A stretch of 63,139 nt of DNA from Cryptococcus deneoformans JEC21 (lineage: Eukaryota; Basidiomycota; Tremellomycetes; Tremellales; Cryptococcaceae), in the NCBI RefSeq assembly GCF_000091045.1, contig NC_006693.1:1131162-1194300 (forward strand). Direction: 5' to 3'. Below are positions 9,917 to 22,749 of this stretch, piece after piece. The notes beneath the pieces were generated by a model. That model was not told the origin of the DNA and did not search any database. It saw nothing but the letters and a program-made list of their open reading frames with translations. Within the stretch, counting starts at the first letter, position 1. Each line of letters opens with the position of its first letter. Both the position numbers and the translations under genes were made by a program.

Positions 9917-12900
9917 ATGGCTCGACCCATCCGACCAGCACCCGGACCAACTACGCCCAGCGCAGGTCCTTCAACGTCATTACGCACATCTGCACGAACC
10001 CATCGTCAATCAGCATCTACCTCCGTCACTTCAACATCGACATCGGCTTTAACACCAGGTCCCTCGACACCTGCCTCAGACGGGACGGGAGCTAGAAATG
10101 TATCAGCAAGGAGAGCGCCGGCTGTGGAAGCGAAGACGCATGGATTAAGAAGTACGGGAAGTTCGGTGGAAAGAACACCATGTCCATTTCCGGCGCAGTT
10201 TGGAGGAAGGGCAAACTGTGGAATAGCAGAAGAGGATGAAGCAGATGAAGTTTTGATGGGTATTTTATCAGCAATTGCTTTTTATGTGGGTGTTTTCATG
10301 TAATCATGCACTGCCCGAGCTGATAGGGTTGTAGGACAACCGTGCTTTGTCAGTCGAAGAGATTGCTTTGACTTGCTTCCAGCAAGGCTGGCTACGACCA
10401 CCATCTGCTGCCATCGAGCCCACCACGCCCATCAACAACGCTATTCGATCATATATCAAACGTTGTGAAAAGGCCAAGCGGCACTGTCTTTTGGCCAAGT
10501 ACCAGCTTGCCGGCTCCGTTGTCGAATCTGTTCTAGAGGTTGCTCTACATCCCGATGCTTTCAATGGCTCTACTAGACCGAGAGGAGCTGTTTGGTTCCT
10601 TTTGAGCGGATCTGGTGCGGGTTCTGGCAAGGCCAAGTGGAAGAGCCCGTTTGAGGGTCTGGAGATTCCCAAAATGCCCCCGCGGAAACCGGCGCCCAAG
10701 AAACAAAAAGAGAATAAACGAGTGGATGAGAAGAAGCAAGCGGTCAGGGAGAAGAGCAAGGACAAGGCTTTAGCTCCTGTGAAGATCAGATTGGTCCTTG
10801 CCGGAGGAAATGGTGAGGAAGAGTCTCAGAGTGAGAAGTCAAGGTCACGGAGCGTGAGCGTGAGCAAAGATAGTATCATAAGTGAAGTCAAGGTGGAACC
10901 TGTATCCAAGCATGAGGGGACTGCGCCAAGGCGATACGATTCATCGTCAGATAGCGACACTAGCGATTCCGATATAGAAATTGACAGCTCATCCCGACTC
11001 CAATCCTCTCGCCCAATGCGAAAAGGTCCACCGCCACCACTTGTCATGAATGGGTCACCGCGAGTTTTTGGTTCATCTCGCTTATCGCAACAACCTCCCT
11101 TTGTCGATCTCTTCTTCCCTTCTCCTGCTATCAATACTTTCGCCCCTCCTCATACGTCCCCTTTTCCTTCACATTCGCTGGATAACACCACTTGGACAGC
11201 TCGATATGACCACAATCAACGCCATCTTGACTACTCGAGCTCAAGTGAGGAAGACGAAGTTGTTGACCTGGAATGGGGTGTGGCGTCTGATGTCATTATA
11301 CGAGACAGTGTGGAGGATGAAACCAAAGCAGCTTGGTCGTTGGAAGATGAAGCCAAGGTCAAGGAAGCGACGGATGCTTTGAGAGTTTTGTTTCCTTTGG
11401 AGGAGCCAGAGGAAGATATTGGGTTGGGAAAAGGGTTTGAGCTAATTCAAAGTGAATCGCGTCCGACAGGGACAGATTCGCCTAGTATCAGTGAACCGGG
11501 ATCTATCGCGACATCTGCTACCGCTCGAAACAGTTTTCGTAACAAACTGAAAGCTATCGACGCCGGTGGTCTTCCTCTTAATGATTGGGTGGTTAATTCG
11601 AGCCCTATTCCCTCTCCCAACGTCCGACCGTTCAAAGCTTTTCACCAAGCTCCCCCGGTCGATTTCAGCCCTACTCAGCACTTTTCTAAATTGCGAGGTT
11701 CGTTCGATCCGGACGAGAATATGGATGTGGATGATGAGCCATGGCTGGACGAAACTGGAGAATTGCCTGTTAAGGCGGAGGATACCTTTTCAGATGTCGA
11801 TCTAAATTCCACCATCGACGAGATTGCTTCACCTGAACACGACCGTCGTCTTCATACCGCTCTTTGGGCGCAAGAAGCTGCTGCTACAATTCGAGTCAAG
11901 GCCGAACCCGAAGACTTCCCCACTCCTTCTTCTATCGAAGATGAGCCGATGCAATCCTCTCGTGCGAGTTCGACACCTTCCTATGGACCAAGTGACGGGC
12001 CAGATTACGATGATATTGGGATGGAGAGCGTGGCGGACGAGAAGATTTTGGGTCCGGAGAGTGTTAGCGTGGAGGAACTTGATGGGTGGTTACCGACAGT
12101 CAAGACAGAGCGGACACCACATAGAGGAAGACCGAGAAAAGGGGGGAAGGACAAGTCTGATGGACAGAAATTGGGTTGCTGGGGAGGAATTGGTGTATGT
12201 TCGTCTGGCAAGCGGGCGACGCGTTCACATACGGCCACATCAACTGCCACACGCAGACGAAAGTCAAAATCATGTTTCGAGCGTCTCACTCCGGTGAGCG
12301 ACTCAGGTTCCGGGTTGGCGACAGCAGCAGGCGGGGAAGATGAGAATGAGGTTGACGATGCGATCGGTACCGAAGATCTGGAAAAAGCGCGGGTTGAAGC
12401 TGACGCACGTGAGGAAGAGCACCGTAAAGCCTGCAAGGAGAAAGCCGAGCGACACCGTGTCATGCTTGAAGCTTATCGTCAAACTGTCCGAGCCGAGTTA
12501 TCCGATACCGACATCACTCCTAGTCCTTGGGAAGCACCCAGTAGCGCTACACCATGGGGTTCGAGCTCGACGGATTCTCTTCAGTTACCGACACCGGGGG
12601 CGTTGAGTCCAATGGTGCTGCATAGCGTCTCAAACTCGAGTCTGGCAACTCCGGGAGAAGGTCAACATATGATGTCTGTTGACCCGAAAGCGCTGGTTTC
12701 TCCGCCTTTACAGAGTGTGTTTGGGCAGGGAATTAGTGGGAAACGTGATTTAGGTATGGGTTTAGGGGTGGGCATGTTGGACGCGGCATTGACTCAACAA
12801 GAGGTGGATGACATTATGGGTACGAGCTCTGCGTCTACGACAGCGCCTTACTCTACATCGGCAACGACTCCAGCGACACCTTCAACCTCGACCGCTTCGG

Positions 12901-14306
12901 CGCTTGCGCCGGCTTTACAGCGTCCAGCCACATCAAGCCCCATCTCGGGTTCAGCTCCATCTTCTAGTGTACTTGCCCTTCAACCGACTCCGGTTCCGGT
13001 TATTTCAGCTTCAGCGCCGAATGAGAAGGGAATAGCTATAGTGGCTCTGCCAACGACCTTGTCTGATAGCGCGCAGGCTTCTAGTACTCTTGTTACTGCT
13101 TCTACCGCTTCCGGACAACCCGTACACGTGCCGAAGCCCATCGCGAAGAATACTAAGCCCATTCCTAGCTCTGCCACGCCGTCACGTAGCTCTACCCCGA
13201 GCACCGCCTCAAGTGGTAGTGGGAGCAGCCGTTCGGGAGGCAAAATTGCAACGATCACGAAACCGCTTTGTCCTGGTGTTGATGCATGTGTTGTGGATAA
13301 TATCCCTGTGTATGCTCATTTGTTTGAGGGAAGGAATGGATCAGGGAAGCAAGTTTTGTTGCGAAGGCTGGATACCGATTTTGGTAAGTGGCATTATGGT
13401 TCTTTTGAGATTAGATTGTTCTTACGAAATCACCTTAGTCAATGCGAACGCCCTTCTCCATGCGCTTGGTGTATCTCCGTCTAAGCACTCTGAATATCTC
13501 GACCATCCCATTTCGCAAGCCCGTCTTGCCGCGAGACACATTGTACAGTCGTCAACATCAGGTATGGAGTATAGCAATGGCGTCAGTGGAATATGGGTGC
13601 ATTTAAGTGAGGCAAGAGAATTTGCGAGGAGGGCAAAGCTGGCCGGAGGAAGTTTGTTGGCGAGTGTATTGAGAGAGGATTTGTTCCAGCTTGTATGTCT
13701 TTCTCTACCTTGGGGGACTCAAGAACTGATAGCCGGTAGTTTGCAACTCTCGCTCAAATCAAGCCTGATCATCCGCCTTCTGAATCGTTTGGTTTACCGG
13801 TGAGTATGCCTGTACTTGCTAGATGACAGAAGCTGATAGCCATCCAGTTTGTCCCACGTCGACAAACACCGCCCACATCCACCATGTCTACCAATTCTAA
13901 ATCCACTCCCAATCTACCATCTCTTTCGACCACGGCGTCAGCTCCGGCGGCTAACCATATCCGCTCTGCTCCCTCCGGCCTATCTGCACCTATAAACGGG
14001 CTTAAGGGACCGTTAGTGAGAACAGCACCTGCAACACCACCTGATGGGTGCCCGCAGTCAAAGAGACGGCGAGCGACGATTTCGAGTCCGTTGACAAAAA
14101 AGTCAGGGGTTGCAATGGGAAGCGTGGCTTTAGCTCCTGCGCCAGCTAGCGCTGAGGTTGGGGAAGGGGCAAAGACAGGAGTGGCCGTAGGAGCAGGACC
14201 AGGAGCAGGGGTGCCGAAACCGACCCACACGACAGTGACAGCAGCGCAGAAGAGAGCAACGAGGGCTAGTTTTGGAGGTCTGCCAGTGAAACCTGCGAGC
14301 GGGTGA
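9917..14306 (+). CDS. Large regulator with GDS1-type winged helix and KilA-N/APSES-like domain
   Basis: A protein of roughly 1,370 residues. The N-terminal domain reads ADEVLMGILSAIAFY, then (after an intron at 10286-10334) DNRALSVEEIALTCFQQGW and INNAIRSYIKRCEK, which matches the GDS1 winged-helix pattern. The middle ~900 residues are low-complexity, rich in Ser, Pro, Asp and Glu, with an AT-hook-like RGRPRKGGK. The C-terminal part (from about 13,255) has VYAHLFEGRNGSGKQVLLRR, DFVNANALLHALGV and GIWVHLSEAREFARRA, the pattern of KilA-N/APSES DNA-binding domains. Introns at 13385-13438 and two more before 13884 join these in frame. The tail is rich in Ser/Ala/Pro and ends at TGA 14304-14306. 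Likely a nuclear DNA-binding regulator; its targets are unknown. Confidence 0.8.
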
Positions 14307-14895
14307 GGGGTATAGTTGCAGTTGGCTTTCGACGTGTTTTTCATCAGGGCGAGGGTGAAGGGAGATTATGCTCGCGGACGTCGGAATATAAAAACTTGGT
14401 TGTTACTCGTAGGGGAGGTATCTGTTTCCAGTCTCCCACACCGCCAATGTAAAGGTGTAGTACATATATATAGCTATTCTCCTTGAAGAATGAATGAACA
14501 ATTTACGTTTTTTTATGGTCCGTATAGCCAAGGGAAAAGGGACTGACACAGAAAAAGCCCCCCAAGACGAAGAATCACTAGCTCGACCGAAAACCGCCAC
14601 ATCCTTGCAAAAGTCTCGGCCCTGTTTTTAGCCACAGTTCACAGGAATCACATTACATAATCATCAGCTCATTTAGAGTTGGTTGAAAACACGGTTGTAA
14701 TGGTCCTAATGAATTTCCCAATCAAGTAAACATGAGGTTAATAAAAATAAATAAATAACATACACCATTCCTCACCACCGCCACAACATCTACCCATGTT
14801 CGTTTTGAATCATACATCCACCCTTTTCCTCTTCAGCCCTTTCTTTTCCCCTCCAACGCTCCCAGAGGACACAGCCACAACCCTCCTAGCCAACC
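14307..14895. other. Intergenic, upstream of CDC42
   Basis: 589 bp with no gene signal. The last ~110 bp before CDC42 (about 14,770-14,880) is rich in C and T, consistent with a promoter and transcript start. Confidence 0.4.
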
Positions 14896-15804
14896 ATGCA
14901 GACAATCAAGTGTGTCGTAGTCGGAGACGGTGCCGTTGGAAAGTAAGTCCTCGTCATTCCGCATGAGCCTCTCGCCGGTACACTGCAACTCACACGATCC
15001 ATAGGACCTGCTTGCTCATCTCGTACACTACCAATAAGTTCCCATCCGAGTATGTTCCTACCGTCTTTGACAACTGTATGTCTTTCTCTTTCGACGTATT
15101 AGTAATCGTCCGCTGACTTGTATGTGCCTGAAGACGCCGTCAGTGTAACTATCGGTGACGACCCATACACTCTTGGTCTCTTTGATACTGCCGGTCAAGA
15201 AGATTATGACCGTCTCCGTCCTCTCTCATACCCCCAAACTGATGTCTTCCTCGTTTGCTTCTCTGTAACATCTCCCGCGTCTTTCGAAAACGTCCGCGAA
15301 AAATGGTTCCCCGAAATCGCCCACCATTGCCCCGGCGTTCCCGCACTTATTGTCGGTACCCAGGTGGATTTGAGGGACGACCCTGCTCAGACGGAGAAGT
15401 TGGGAAGGCAGAGGATGAAGCCGATTACACAGGACATGGGAGAAAGGTTGGCGAGAGAGTTGGGAGCCGTGAAGTATGTGGAATGTTCGGCGTTGACTCA
15501 GAGAGGATTGAAGAACGTTTTTGACGAGGTGAGTTTTGAATTGGGCTGAAGGAAGGCCCGCTGGTTGTAAGCGGAGAGGAACCAGAGAGTGATGCCAATG
15601 GAAAGGGAGTTATATCTCCCGGTGCCCATCTAGAAGGTGCTCCATTCCGCGCATCAGCTTCGTTTGCTTCTTTGAATTTCGGCTGCCCATAACACACATG
15701 GAAAAGGATCAGCGGCTGATGTTTTTATCTCGTAGGCCATCGTGGCGGCATTAGAACCCCCTATGGCGACCAAGAAAAAGTCTAAAAAGTGTCTCATTCT
15801 TTAA
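14896..15804 (+). CDS. CDC42: Rho-family GTPase Cdc42
   Basis: A membrane-bound switch that controls polarity, budding and actin. About 192 residues across five exons. It begins [20 protein letters not shown] (P-loop), then [15 protein letters not shown] (switch I, Thr35 context), [18 protein letters not shown] (switch II), [10 protein letters not shown] (TQxD, Rho-type base-specificity loop), and ends [10 protein letters not shown]: a polybasic stretch plus a CaaX box. The final Leu predicts geranylgeranylation. The first intron splits the P-loop Lys codon. C. neoformans is known to carry two Cdc42 paralogues, and from this sequence alone I cannot say which one this is. All catalytic motifs are intact. 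Confidence 0.97.
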
Positions 15805-17554
15805 AGACACCCCTTCTTTTTGGCTTCCCTTTCGCCATTATCTCTATCTCATTCTTCGTCTATCATTCGCTTTTCATTTCTGCCATCACTTCCTTCTTGA
15901 TCCAAGATACCCAACATTCCTCATCCCTTGTCAAATATCAGCTTGCAATATTTTTCAGAATTTGAAGTTTACTTTGCCTCGCCCCTCGCTGTTCTCAAAT
16001 TCATGTCACATTATCGTGTTCTAAACTTCCCCTACTCGATAAACTCAAACATCCGAAACTGATTTCCACTCTGTATCCCATCCCATATTTCGACTTAATC
16101 TATCGCTTATTCAAATTACTCCATCTCTTTCACTCTGCCTTTCGAGCATATTCACTCCCTAACCCTCGATGAACCGATCAATACAACATTCCTCCATTTT
16201 TTCAGACTCTACCACCACGTAAACCACCGAATCAAACCGATGAGAAATCAACGAATCAACCAAAATTAACTGTGGAACATGAGGGATTGTCAGTGGAATG
16301 GAAACTGTTGGCAATGACATAGAATGGGGTTTGTGTTCGAAACGGGTAGAACTTGCCGAGGTTGAAGCTTGGCGGGTCTGGAGAAAGTTGAAAATGATTT
16401 CGGATTGTCTGAGAATAAGAGAGAAATTGGGTTGGTCGACTGATGTGCAGCGAAATGAAATGGGGATGAGGGGGGAGGGATGGAGATGGTGTTTTCTTTG
16501 ATTATTGAGAGAGGGAGGTAGGAGAGGAAGTGGACATGAGAGAAGGAAGACGGGGCGAAGAGTTGCAAGGGGCCGTTATACCTATCTTACACAGATTCTC
16601 CCTTTCCGTCTTTACTTTTTTCCTCCTAGTTTATCTGCTTTTATTCCTCTTCCATTCATATACGTATACCCCGAGATTTATATACAGATCTTTATATAAA
16701 CCCCCTGTGAATTGATGCTTGATGTTTTGGTTTTTTTCACTGCGTTTCCATCTTCTGCATTTAGAGTGGTTCTTATCCTGTTGCCTTCGTCCTTTGCTTC
16801 GCCTTCAGATATTATCCATCGGGTGTGAGGGTATCAGGCATTCATGGGACGTTGTGCTATGTGAATCAAAGAATGAGACAAATATACCTGCCACGATCAT
16901 TCTTCCATTTTAGCAACAAAGCAGAATAAAGCGACAAAAGATCAAAGTTTTTCTTTTTCTTTCTTCCACGGACGACTTTCTGTTTCTATGCCTACCCTGC
17001 GTGCTTGCTCTTACTTTCGGATAGTGTATCAATGTGAACCTTCTTCCAGGAGTTTCGGGGTGAGTGGAGGAACGTCGAAATGAGTCAAAATGGTTGAAAA
17101 TGGATGAATATCAATGTAAAAGTGCTGACTTTAAATAGTAGAATTTCCTTGGCATTTTACATTAAATATAAAGTAATTCATACAACAAGGAGGTATCTAA
17201 ATTTCCTCGTCTTTCCCGGATACCATTCCATCCTTTTCTGTCCCAGATGGCACGACAAACGAGTGTCACCCTCCTGCCGTTGCCTCAATCTCGACTTAAT
17301 TGCGTTTCTTTATATATGATAACTGTGGCTGTTTCTAACACTCCCTTCTTGATTCCTCTCTCGTTTCCACACTCTCCTTTGTCTCTTTATTTCCTATCTC
17401 TTCAGGGCACCTAAACGCCAGCTTTCCAGGGTAAATATCAAAAGAAGGGGGATTGGCAGAACAAACCATGGAAGGCTTAATAAAGTTGAAAATGTAAAAG
17501 AGTAGGAGGATAGAAAGGATGAGAGGGTGGGATAGATTAAAAAAGGCAAGTGAT
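15805..17554. other. Convergent intergenic region, CDC42/ELP6
   Basis: About 1.75 kb between two 3' ends. It is AT- and pyrimidine-rich with several short open frames on both strands, none with family resemblance or convincing splice sites. Probably long 3' UTRs. Confidence 0.4.
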
Positions 17555-18813
17555 TTAGAGGAACCCTCTTCCGGTACCTTTAGCAAATACCCGGACAGTG
17601 GAAGGTTCAAGACGGTATTGTAACGGTTTTGAACGGGGTATATACGTGTCTTTTTCTGTTTCGGCGCGGAAGTTGGAGTTAGGGTGGGAGTGATGGGTGC
17701 CGAATGGGTGGGAAGAGATCTACGTGGGGAGAAAGAAAGAAGGAAAGTCAGAACAGATGAGAATGAGAACTGGAAGACTCGAGGAATTTGAGACTTTTGC
17801 GATCTGGGAAAGTGGGGGACTTACTTCGCCCATGACATCTCCACTCCTCCCTGATTGGAGATTTTCAACTCTCCACCAAACACCGTGTCCGATTTTTAAT
17901 AGGCGCTCGAGCAGGTTGGTCTCTGTCTCTGATTCGGATAGGGGAAGAGATAGGGATGGTTGAGTTAAAAATGAGAGAGAATCGGTGTGGAGGGTTGATA
18001 CGAGGGCTGCCTTGGACTGTAGCAAGGAGAAAAGTTGGGGTTTAGTTAGCTCTAGGGAAAGATGACAACATGCGGAACCGGAACTTACGATCCTGATCTG
18101 AGCGTACACAGCTCTGACGAATCGATGAATTTCTCGAAGTGGGACACCTATGGACAAGAGGTCGCTCAAGCCGTCTAGGATGAGTAGACATTCTAATTCT
18201 GATCCTCCTTCCCCTTGTTCGGGGTTTGATGGAGGTTGTGATCGTAGTTGTGCTTGCGTTTGAAGGTGTGGGAGGAGAGTATCGTATACGTGTTTTAGAG
18301 TTGGGCGCCCATCTCTGTCCGAGGTTGCGTCTCCGGTTCCGAGGGAGAGCGAAGGGAATATTCTCGGCGAGTTGGCGTTAGTGGAAGAAGACGAAATGCA
18401 GGCGGGTAAGGAAGAAGGAGTAATGTGAATGAATGCAGGAGAGGTGGGTGATGGGAGTGGGGTGCCCTGTACGTTTTAAAATGACGAGCTCGTTAGTTTT
18501 CGGTGAGGTTGATAGAAGAGGAGGGGAAGGGACGTACGAGTTTCTTGAGGATGACTTCCCAGCTTGACCTTCCTTCACTTCTAAAGTCAACCCACACAAC
18601 TTTAGTCACATATTCTGTTCCACGACCATTGATCTGTCTCGCCTGAGTTAGAGACGGAGGTTGAGATTTTTGCTTGAGAAGAGCAGCATTGACCAGGTGA
18701 TAAAGCGCAAATTGGGCGGGAGAGTTGAGAGTATCTGAGATGACCAAGTGGGATGCAGGGGGAGGGAGGGAGGAACCGGATGGGAATGGGAGGTGCGCGG
18801 TTAGGTAGGTCAT
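17555..18813 (-). CDS. ELP6: Elongator complex subunit 6
   Basis: Elp6 is a RecA-fold subunit of the Elp4-Elp5-Elp6 hexamer of Elongator, needed for wobble-uridine modification of tRNA (family knowledge). The protein reads from ATG 18811-18813. Seen in order: an N-terminal FALYHLVNAALL and YVTKVVWVDFR (Rossmann-like strands), LLILDGLSDLLSIG (the Walker-B-like strand of this family), LLKIGHGVWWRVENL and SGRSGDVMGE. After an intron the last exon gives KPLQYRLEPSTVRVFAKGTG and ends RGFL at TAA 17555-17557. The ending KGTGxGxL is typical of Elp6. The longer open frame that runs down to 17335 is a different frame and is not the real C-terminus. Three introns. Divergent from the peroxiredoxin gene. 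Confidence 0.85.
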
Positions 18814-19131
18814 ATTCTGAGAGTTGTCCTATGACGACTTGACGGAGAAAGTTGGAGACGGATTGAGAATGTCGAGATTTATTTATCCAGCAGCGAGAAA
18901 ATGATCCCGGGAAACTAGTGACATCGACACTTTTCCTTGCATACTGGATAGAGCCATGTGGGAACCACGTGTTTGCATTGCTGAAGCTTAATTACATCAA
19001 AACCCAGAAGACCGCGTGGCTGCGAAGTCACTTAATAATTATGACTTCATCGGATCTCACATTCTACGCTGTTAGATCAACATATCACAACGGCTTACTG
19101 TACACCTATACAACCCTTGAAAACGACAACC
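18814..19131. promoter_or_regulatory. Divergent promoter region, ELP6 and peroxiredoxin
   Basis: 318 bp between start codons. No recognisable TATA box close to ELP6. Contains a palindromic-looking CCACGTG E-box core (about 18,966-18,972), a possible bHLH or bZIP site. Nothing else seen. Confidence 0.35.
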
Positions 19132-20217
19132 ATGTCACTCAGAATCGCAACCACCACAGCCAGGGCTATCCCAGCAAGGGCCGTAGCCACGTGAGTCGGC
19201 TGTGTGGCGGACCCGGAACTACCACGCTCATTTCTATTCCATTTAGACGATCAATCATGACTCTCAGGAGAGTCGCCGTCCCACAGGCCTCTCCTAAAGG
19301 CTACAGGCAATGTACGTATTTCTGGCCCATTGTGTGACGGGAAGAAGCAGAATTCCTCACTGACATTTGGACGCTCGGATCTTTGACCAGCATCCATCCT
19401 CCAAGACACAGCCAAAACAGCCCATTCGGCCTTTGCCAACCTCGCTTCCGCCGCGCCTATCAAAAAGGGGGATAAGATGCCGGACGTAGAGATCAAGATT
19501 GATGGCCCTGAGGGGAAAGTGAACTTGGGCAAGGAAAAGGGGAAAAATGTGGTCGTTTTAGTTCCTGGAGCGTAAGTCCAAGTCCATTCCGATCATTCGA
19601 GTATCCGAATGTTTGAGTGTTTAAAAGGTGCGAAAGCTGAGCTTTATGTGACGATGCAGATTCTCGGGCGTCTGCTCAAACCAAGTCCCGCCTTACATTA
19701 CCTCTTTCTCCGATTTCAAAGCCAAAGGGATCAACAATGTCTACGTCGTAGCAGTGAATGATATCTTTGTGGTGAACGCTTGGAAAGACAAGATGATTGG
19801 GGAGTTTAGCTCCAAAGAGGGGGAGGGAGTCAAGTTTGGTAAGTCAATCTCTCCGAACGGGATTGTTTCCTTAAACGAGGAGGTACTGATATGATTTTTT
19901 TAATCTTTTTCCAATGCTGTTAGCCGCCGACGACACTGCTGCCCTCGCCTCGGCCCTTGGCCTCACCTTCGATGCCCAACCCGTGTTTGGTGGACCGCGG
20001 CTCAAGCGCGGCGTGTTGGTCGTTAATGATGGGGTGGTAGAGTATGTCGGTGTGGAGGATAGTCCTGGTGATAGTACGTATCATCTCTTTCTTTTTTTTC
20101 TTCGTACCCTGTCCTTAATGAAAATTTGGATTGAGAATCGAAGGGTCGGAAGCTGATTTTGCATTGTATCATGTAGTCACCATCTCTGCTGCTGATAAAG
20201 TCATTAAGCAACTTTAA
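19132..20217 (+). CDS. Type II (Prx5-like) peroxiredoxin, probably mitochondrial
   Basis: A thiol peroxidase that reduces hydrogen peroxide and alkyl hydroperoxides, using a single peroxidatic Cys recycled by thioredoxin or glutaredoxin (family knowledge). The core runs from IKKGDKMPDVEIKIDG through VVLVPGAFSGVCSNQVPPYI (the peroxidatic Cys) to VYVVAVNDIFVVNAWKDKM and the C-terminal ITISAADKVIKQL. The N-terminal ~45 residues are basic and hydroxylated (MSLRIATTTARAIPARAV), as expected for a mitochondrial presequence. The active-site loop is SGVC where most members have TPTC, so Thr is replaced by Ser. Introns at 19192-19247, 19312-19390, 19572-19660, 19839-19922 and 20075-20176 (approximate) give one frame to TAA 20215-20217. 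Confidence 0.9.
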
Positions 20218-20839
20218 GACGGCGTCACCTCGTTAGACTACTGAGATGAACGGGAGAGAAAGGATGTGTGAATGTTCCGTCGCATGTGCAAACAACGCGT
20301 TAACAGAAGAGAAAAAGAAGAGGGGAGATGCAACATGATACTGCCTGCTTGTCTTTATGGACCAGACATGCTGTTCGGAATCGAGTTTTTCTATCCACAT
20401 GTGCCCGATGGTTTGTTCATCAAAGATTGTTTTTCTGGGTGGCCTATTGCGTTTTGGTTACGGACTATGAAAGAAGATGACTGTGCTGTTACGATCAACC
20501 CCGCAATTCTTCCTTTTGAGTAACACAGCGCACAGTGTGAAAACGATTGGCCAAGTTTACAATCACGTCTTTTGACTTGAAAAATATGACCAACCACTAT
20601 TGTTGATTCGTTATAAAATAGTTGCATTGATTGATGACTATTTACATAGATGGTATGTGAGATATAATTTCCAACTTTATTTGTCAACTAAGTCCCTAAT
20701 ATGAAGTAATACAACTGTCCTTTTGGACTAGCAATCCTATGAATCGAGGCCCGAAAAGGGTCGAAATGCGAAGTGAGAAAAAAAAAAAAACAACAAGCAG
20801 GAGACAAAGACGAAAACTGGGTCCGGGCGTTTTGATGCA
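20218..20839. other. Convergent intergenic region
   Basis: 622 bp between the 3' ends of the peroxiredoxin and the permease. Contains an A run near 20,780. No gene signal. Confidence 0.4.
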
Positions 20840-22749
20840 CTAGTAGACATAAACAAACTCGTCGTTCTTGAAGTCGGTCAAATCGAGTAAAGCTAAGATA
20901 TGACTCGTCAACAATCTGTTCAAGGGAGGGAGAAAGAGGGAAAACTCACCATTCTGACCGAGTCTGCCTTCGACATCATCACCACCATAAGCCTCATACT
21001 TGGTGCTCATCGAAGTATCCTTGATAAACTGAGGCTTGCCCACGGCCACACGCTGTCGCTGTCTCTGCTTGTTAAGGAAGAAGAGGAAGGCGGCTGTGAA
21101 GCCAATACAGGCGATGAGAGCGCAGAAGATACCGAGGGTGGCTTTGATACCGGGAAGGTAGTGGGGCTTGTCTTTGTCTTGGAAGAGCCTACGTGAAGAA
21201 GGACGGGTCAGCGAAGTTGGGATAAGAGTAGGCGGAAGAGGGACTTACAAAGGGCCGATGATGTTACCAGCAGCAGAACCGGCGTTGTAGACACTCATGA
21301 GCAACGCTTTCTTGGTCTGTCCACCAGTGTTGGCGACGATCCATGACACGATGATGGGGTTGGCGCCATAGAGGAAGGCGAGGAGGTAGTAACCGACAAG
21401 AGCAGGAGCTTGCTTGAGCACAGCAGCAGAATTCTCGACGTAAAGCAAGACAAGACCGACGATGACGGGGATGACAAATGAGGCGAGAACGGCAGACTTG
21501 ATCTTGAATTTGTAAGCGGCGAAACAGCCTGCAAGAATAGCGAGGAACTGCAGGAAACCGAATGGCATGTTGAGCAGTGAGGTGATTCGGCTGTTGAATC
21601 CAAAGCCCTTGATGAGAGTCGGACCAAAGATTGTAGTAACTGATGCGCCCACATTCAAGAGCAATGCGAGGGCCAAGAAGAGGTAAGACTTGACGTCGTA
21701 AAAGAGTTCCCATACGTGGGAGAGTTTAAATTCGTTGGTACCGGTACCGGTCTGGTTAGCCCTCAGTCGCTCAATACCTTTCGCCTTGTCTTCTTCAGAA
21801 AGGAATCGGGCAGAGGGAACGTCGGCGTCAATGAAGAAGTAGATGACAGGAGCGGTCAGGCAAGTAATACCACCGCAGATGATGAAGATGAGCTGCCAGA
21901 CCTTGATGTGGGGGGAGGAGACGTGACTAAGACCAAAAGAGAGGAGAGCGGCGACAACGGTGGCGAGACCGTTGGTGGAGTACCATACGGCGACACGAAC
22001 GGGCTGTTCCGATCGACGGTACCATTGGGAAGTGAGAAGAGAGAAGAGAGGAAGGCAACCAGCTTCGAAGAGACCAAGGAGGGCTCGAGAAACCATTAAA
22101 CCTCCAAAGCTACAAAAGGCTTTATCAGCACGTGGCCAAAGGAGTGGTATGTCACCACAGTGGAAAGGGATGGGAAAGACTTACTTGTGAGCGGCGGCCA
22201 TGCAAGCTTGAGCAGCGCCCCAGCCAAAGACCATTGCAGGCATGAGGTAACGAGCGGGGACCTTAACGATAAGATAAGAGGAAAACGGTTGCCAAGCTAG
22301 TTGTACAATGGCGTTGACGGAGCCCAGGAGAGAGTATTGGTTGTTGACAAGGTGGGTATCAGTGGACATTCCGAATGTGTTGGCATAACCGAGGATCTAC
22401 GTTTTGGTTAGAGTAATTCATTGATTGTATGTAACGCTGACATACAGTCTTGTCAAGGATCTGCAAAAAGTAGACCCATGTGAGTAGTGACAGGATGTAC
22501 TTGTCTGTCAATTTCCTGATTCGTTTATCCTACAAGAGGTGTCAGTCGCCTGAAAACAATTGCTGGAGACAAACAGTAACTCACATCTTCAACCGTAACC
22601 TCAATTCGCTCTTCTCCAATGTACTTGAGGGCATTGTCACCATGCTTCATCTCCTGCTGGGTCAGATGGTGGTGGCCATCATCTTTGTTTAAGACCTCCC
22701 CATTTTCGGTATGCTCGATACTGTATTTTTCGTCCATCAAGGCGGACAT
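20840..22749 (-). CDS. Dal5-like permease (MFS anion:cation symporter family)
   Basis: A plasma-membrane transporter of the allantoate/ureidosuccinate/nicotinate group (family knowledge). The hydrophilic N-terminus (residues 1-55) is followed by DKRIRKLTDKYILSLLTWVY, YANTFGMSTDTHLVNNQYS and PARYLMPAMVFGWGAAQACM. Then come MVSRALLGLFEAGCLPLFSL, the family signature; SQWYRRSEQPVRVAVWYSTN; and VSWIVANTGGQTKKALLMSV. Twelve hydrophobic segments fit. The start is ATG at 22747-22749: open frame continues upstream but only as leader. The stop is at 20840. Introns near 22554-22583, 22396-22446, 22111-22184, 21189-21247 and 20889-20948. The specific substrate is not readable from sequence. The upstream region carries GATA motifs, fitting nitrogen control. 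Confidence 0.88.

Noticed and set aside
17335..17610. Minus-strand open frame ending at 17,335 as the ELP6 C-terminus
   Set aside because: A different frame gives the Elp6-type ending FAKGTGRGFL with stop at 17,555, after an in-frame splice.
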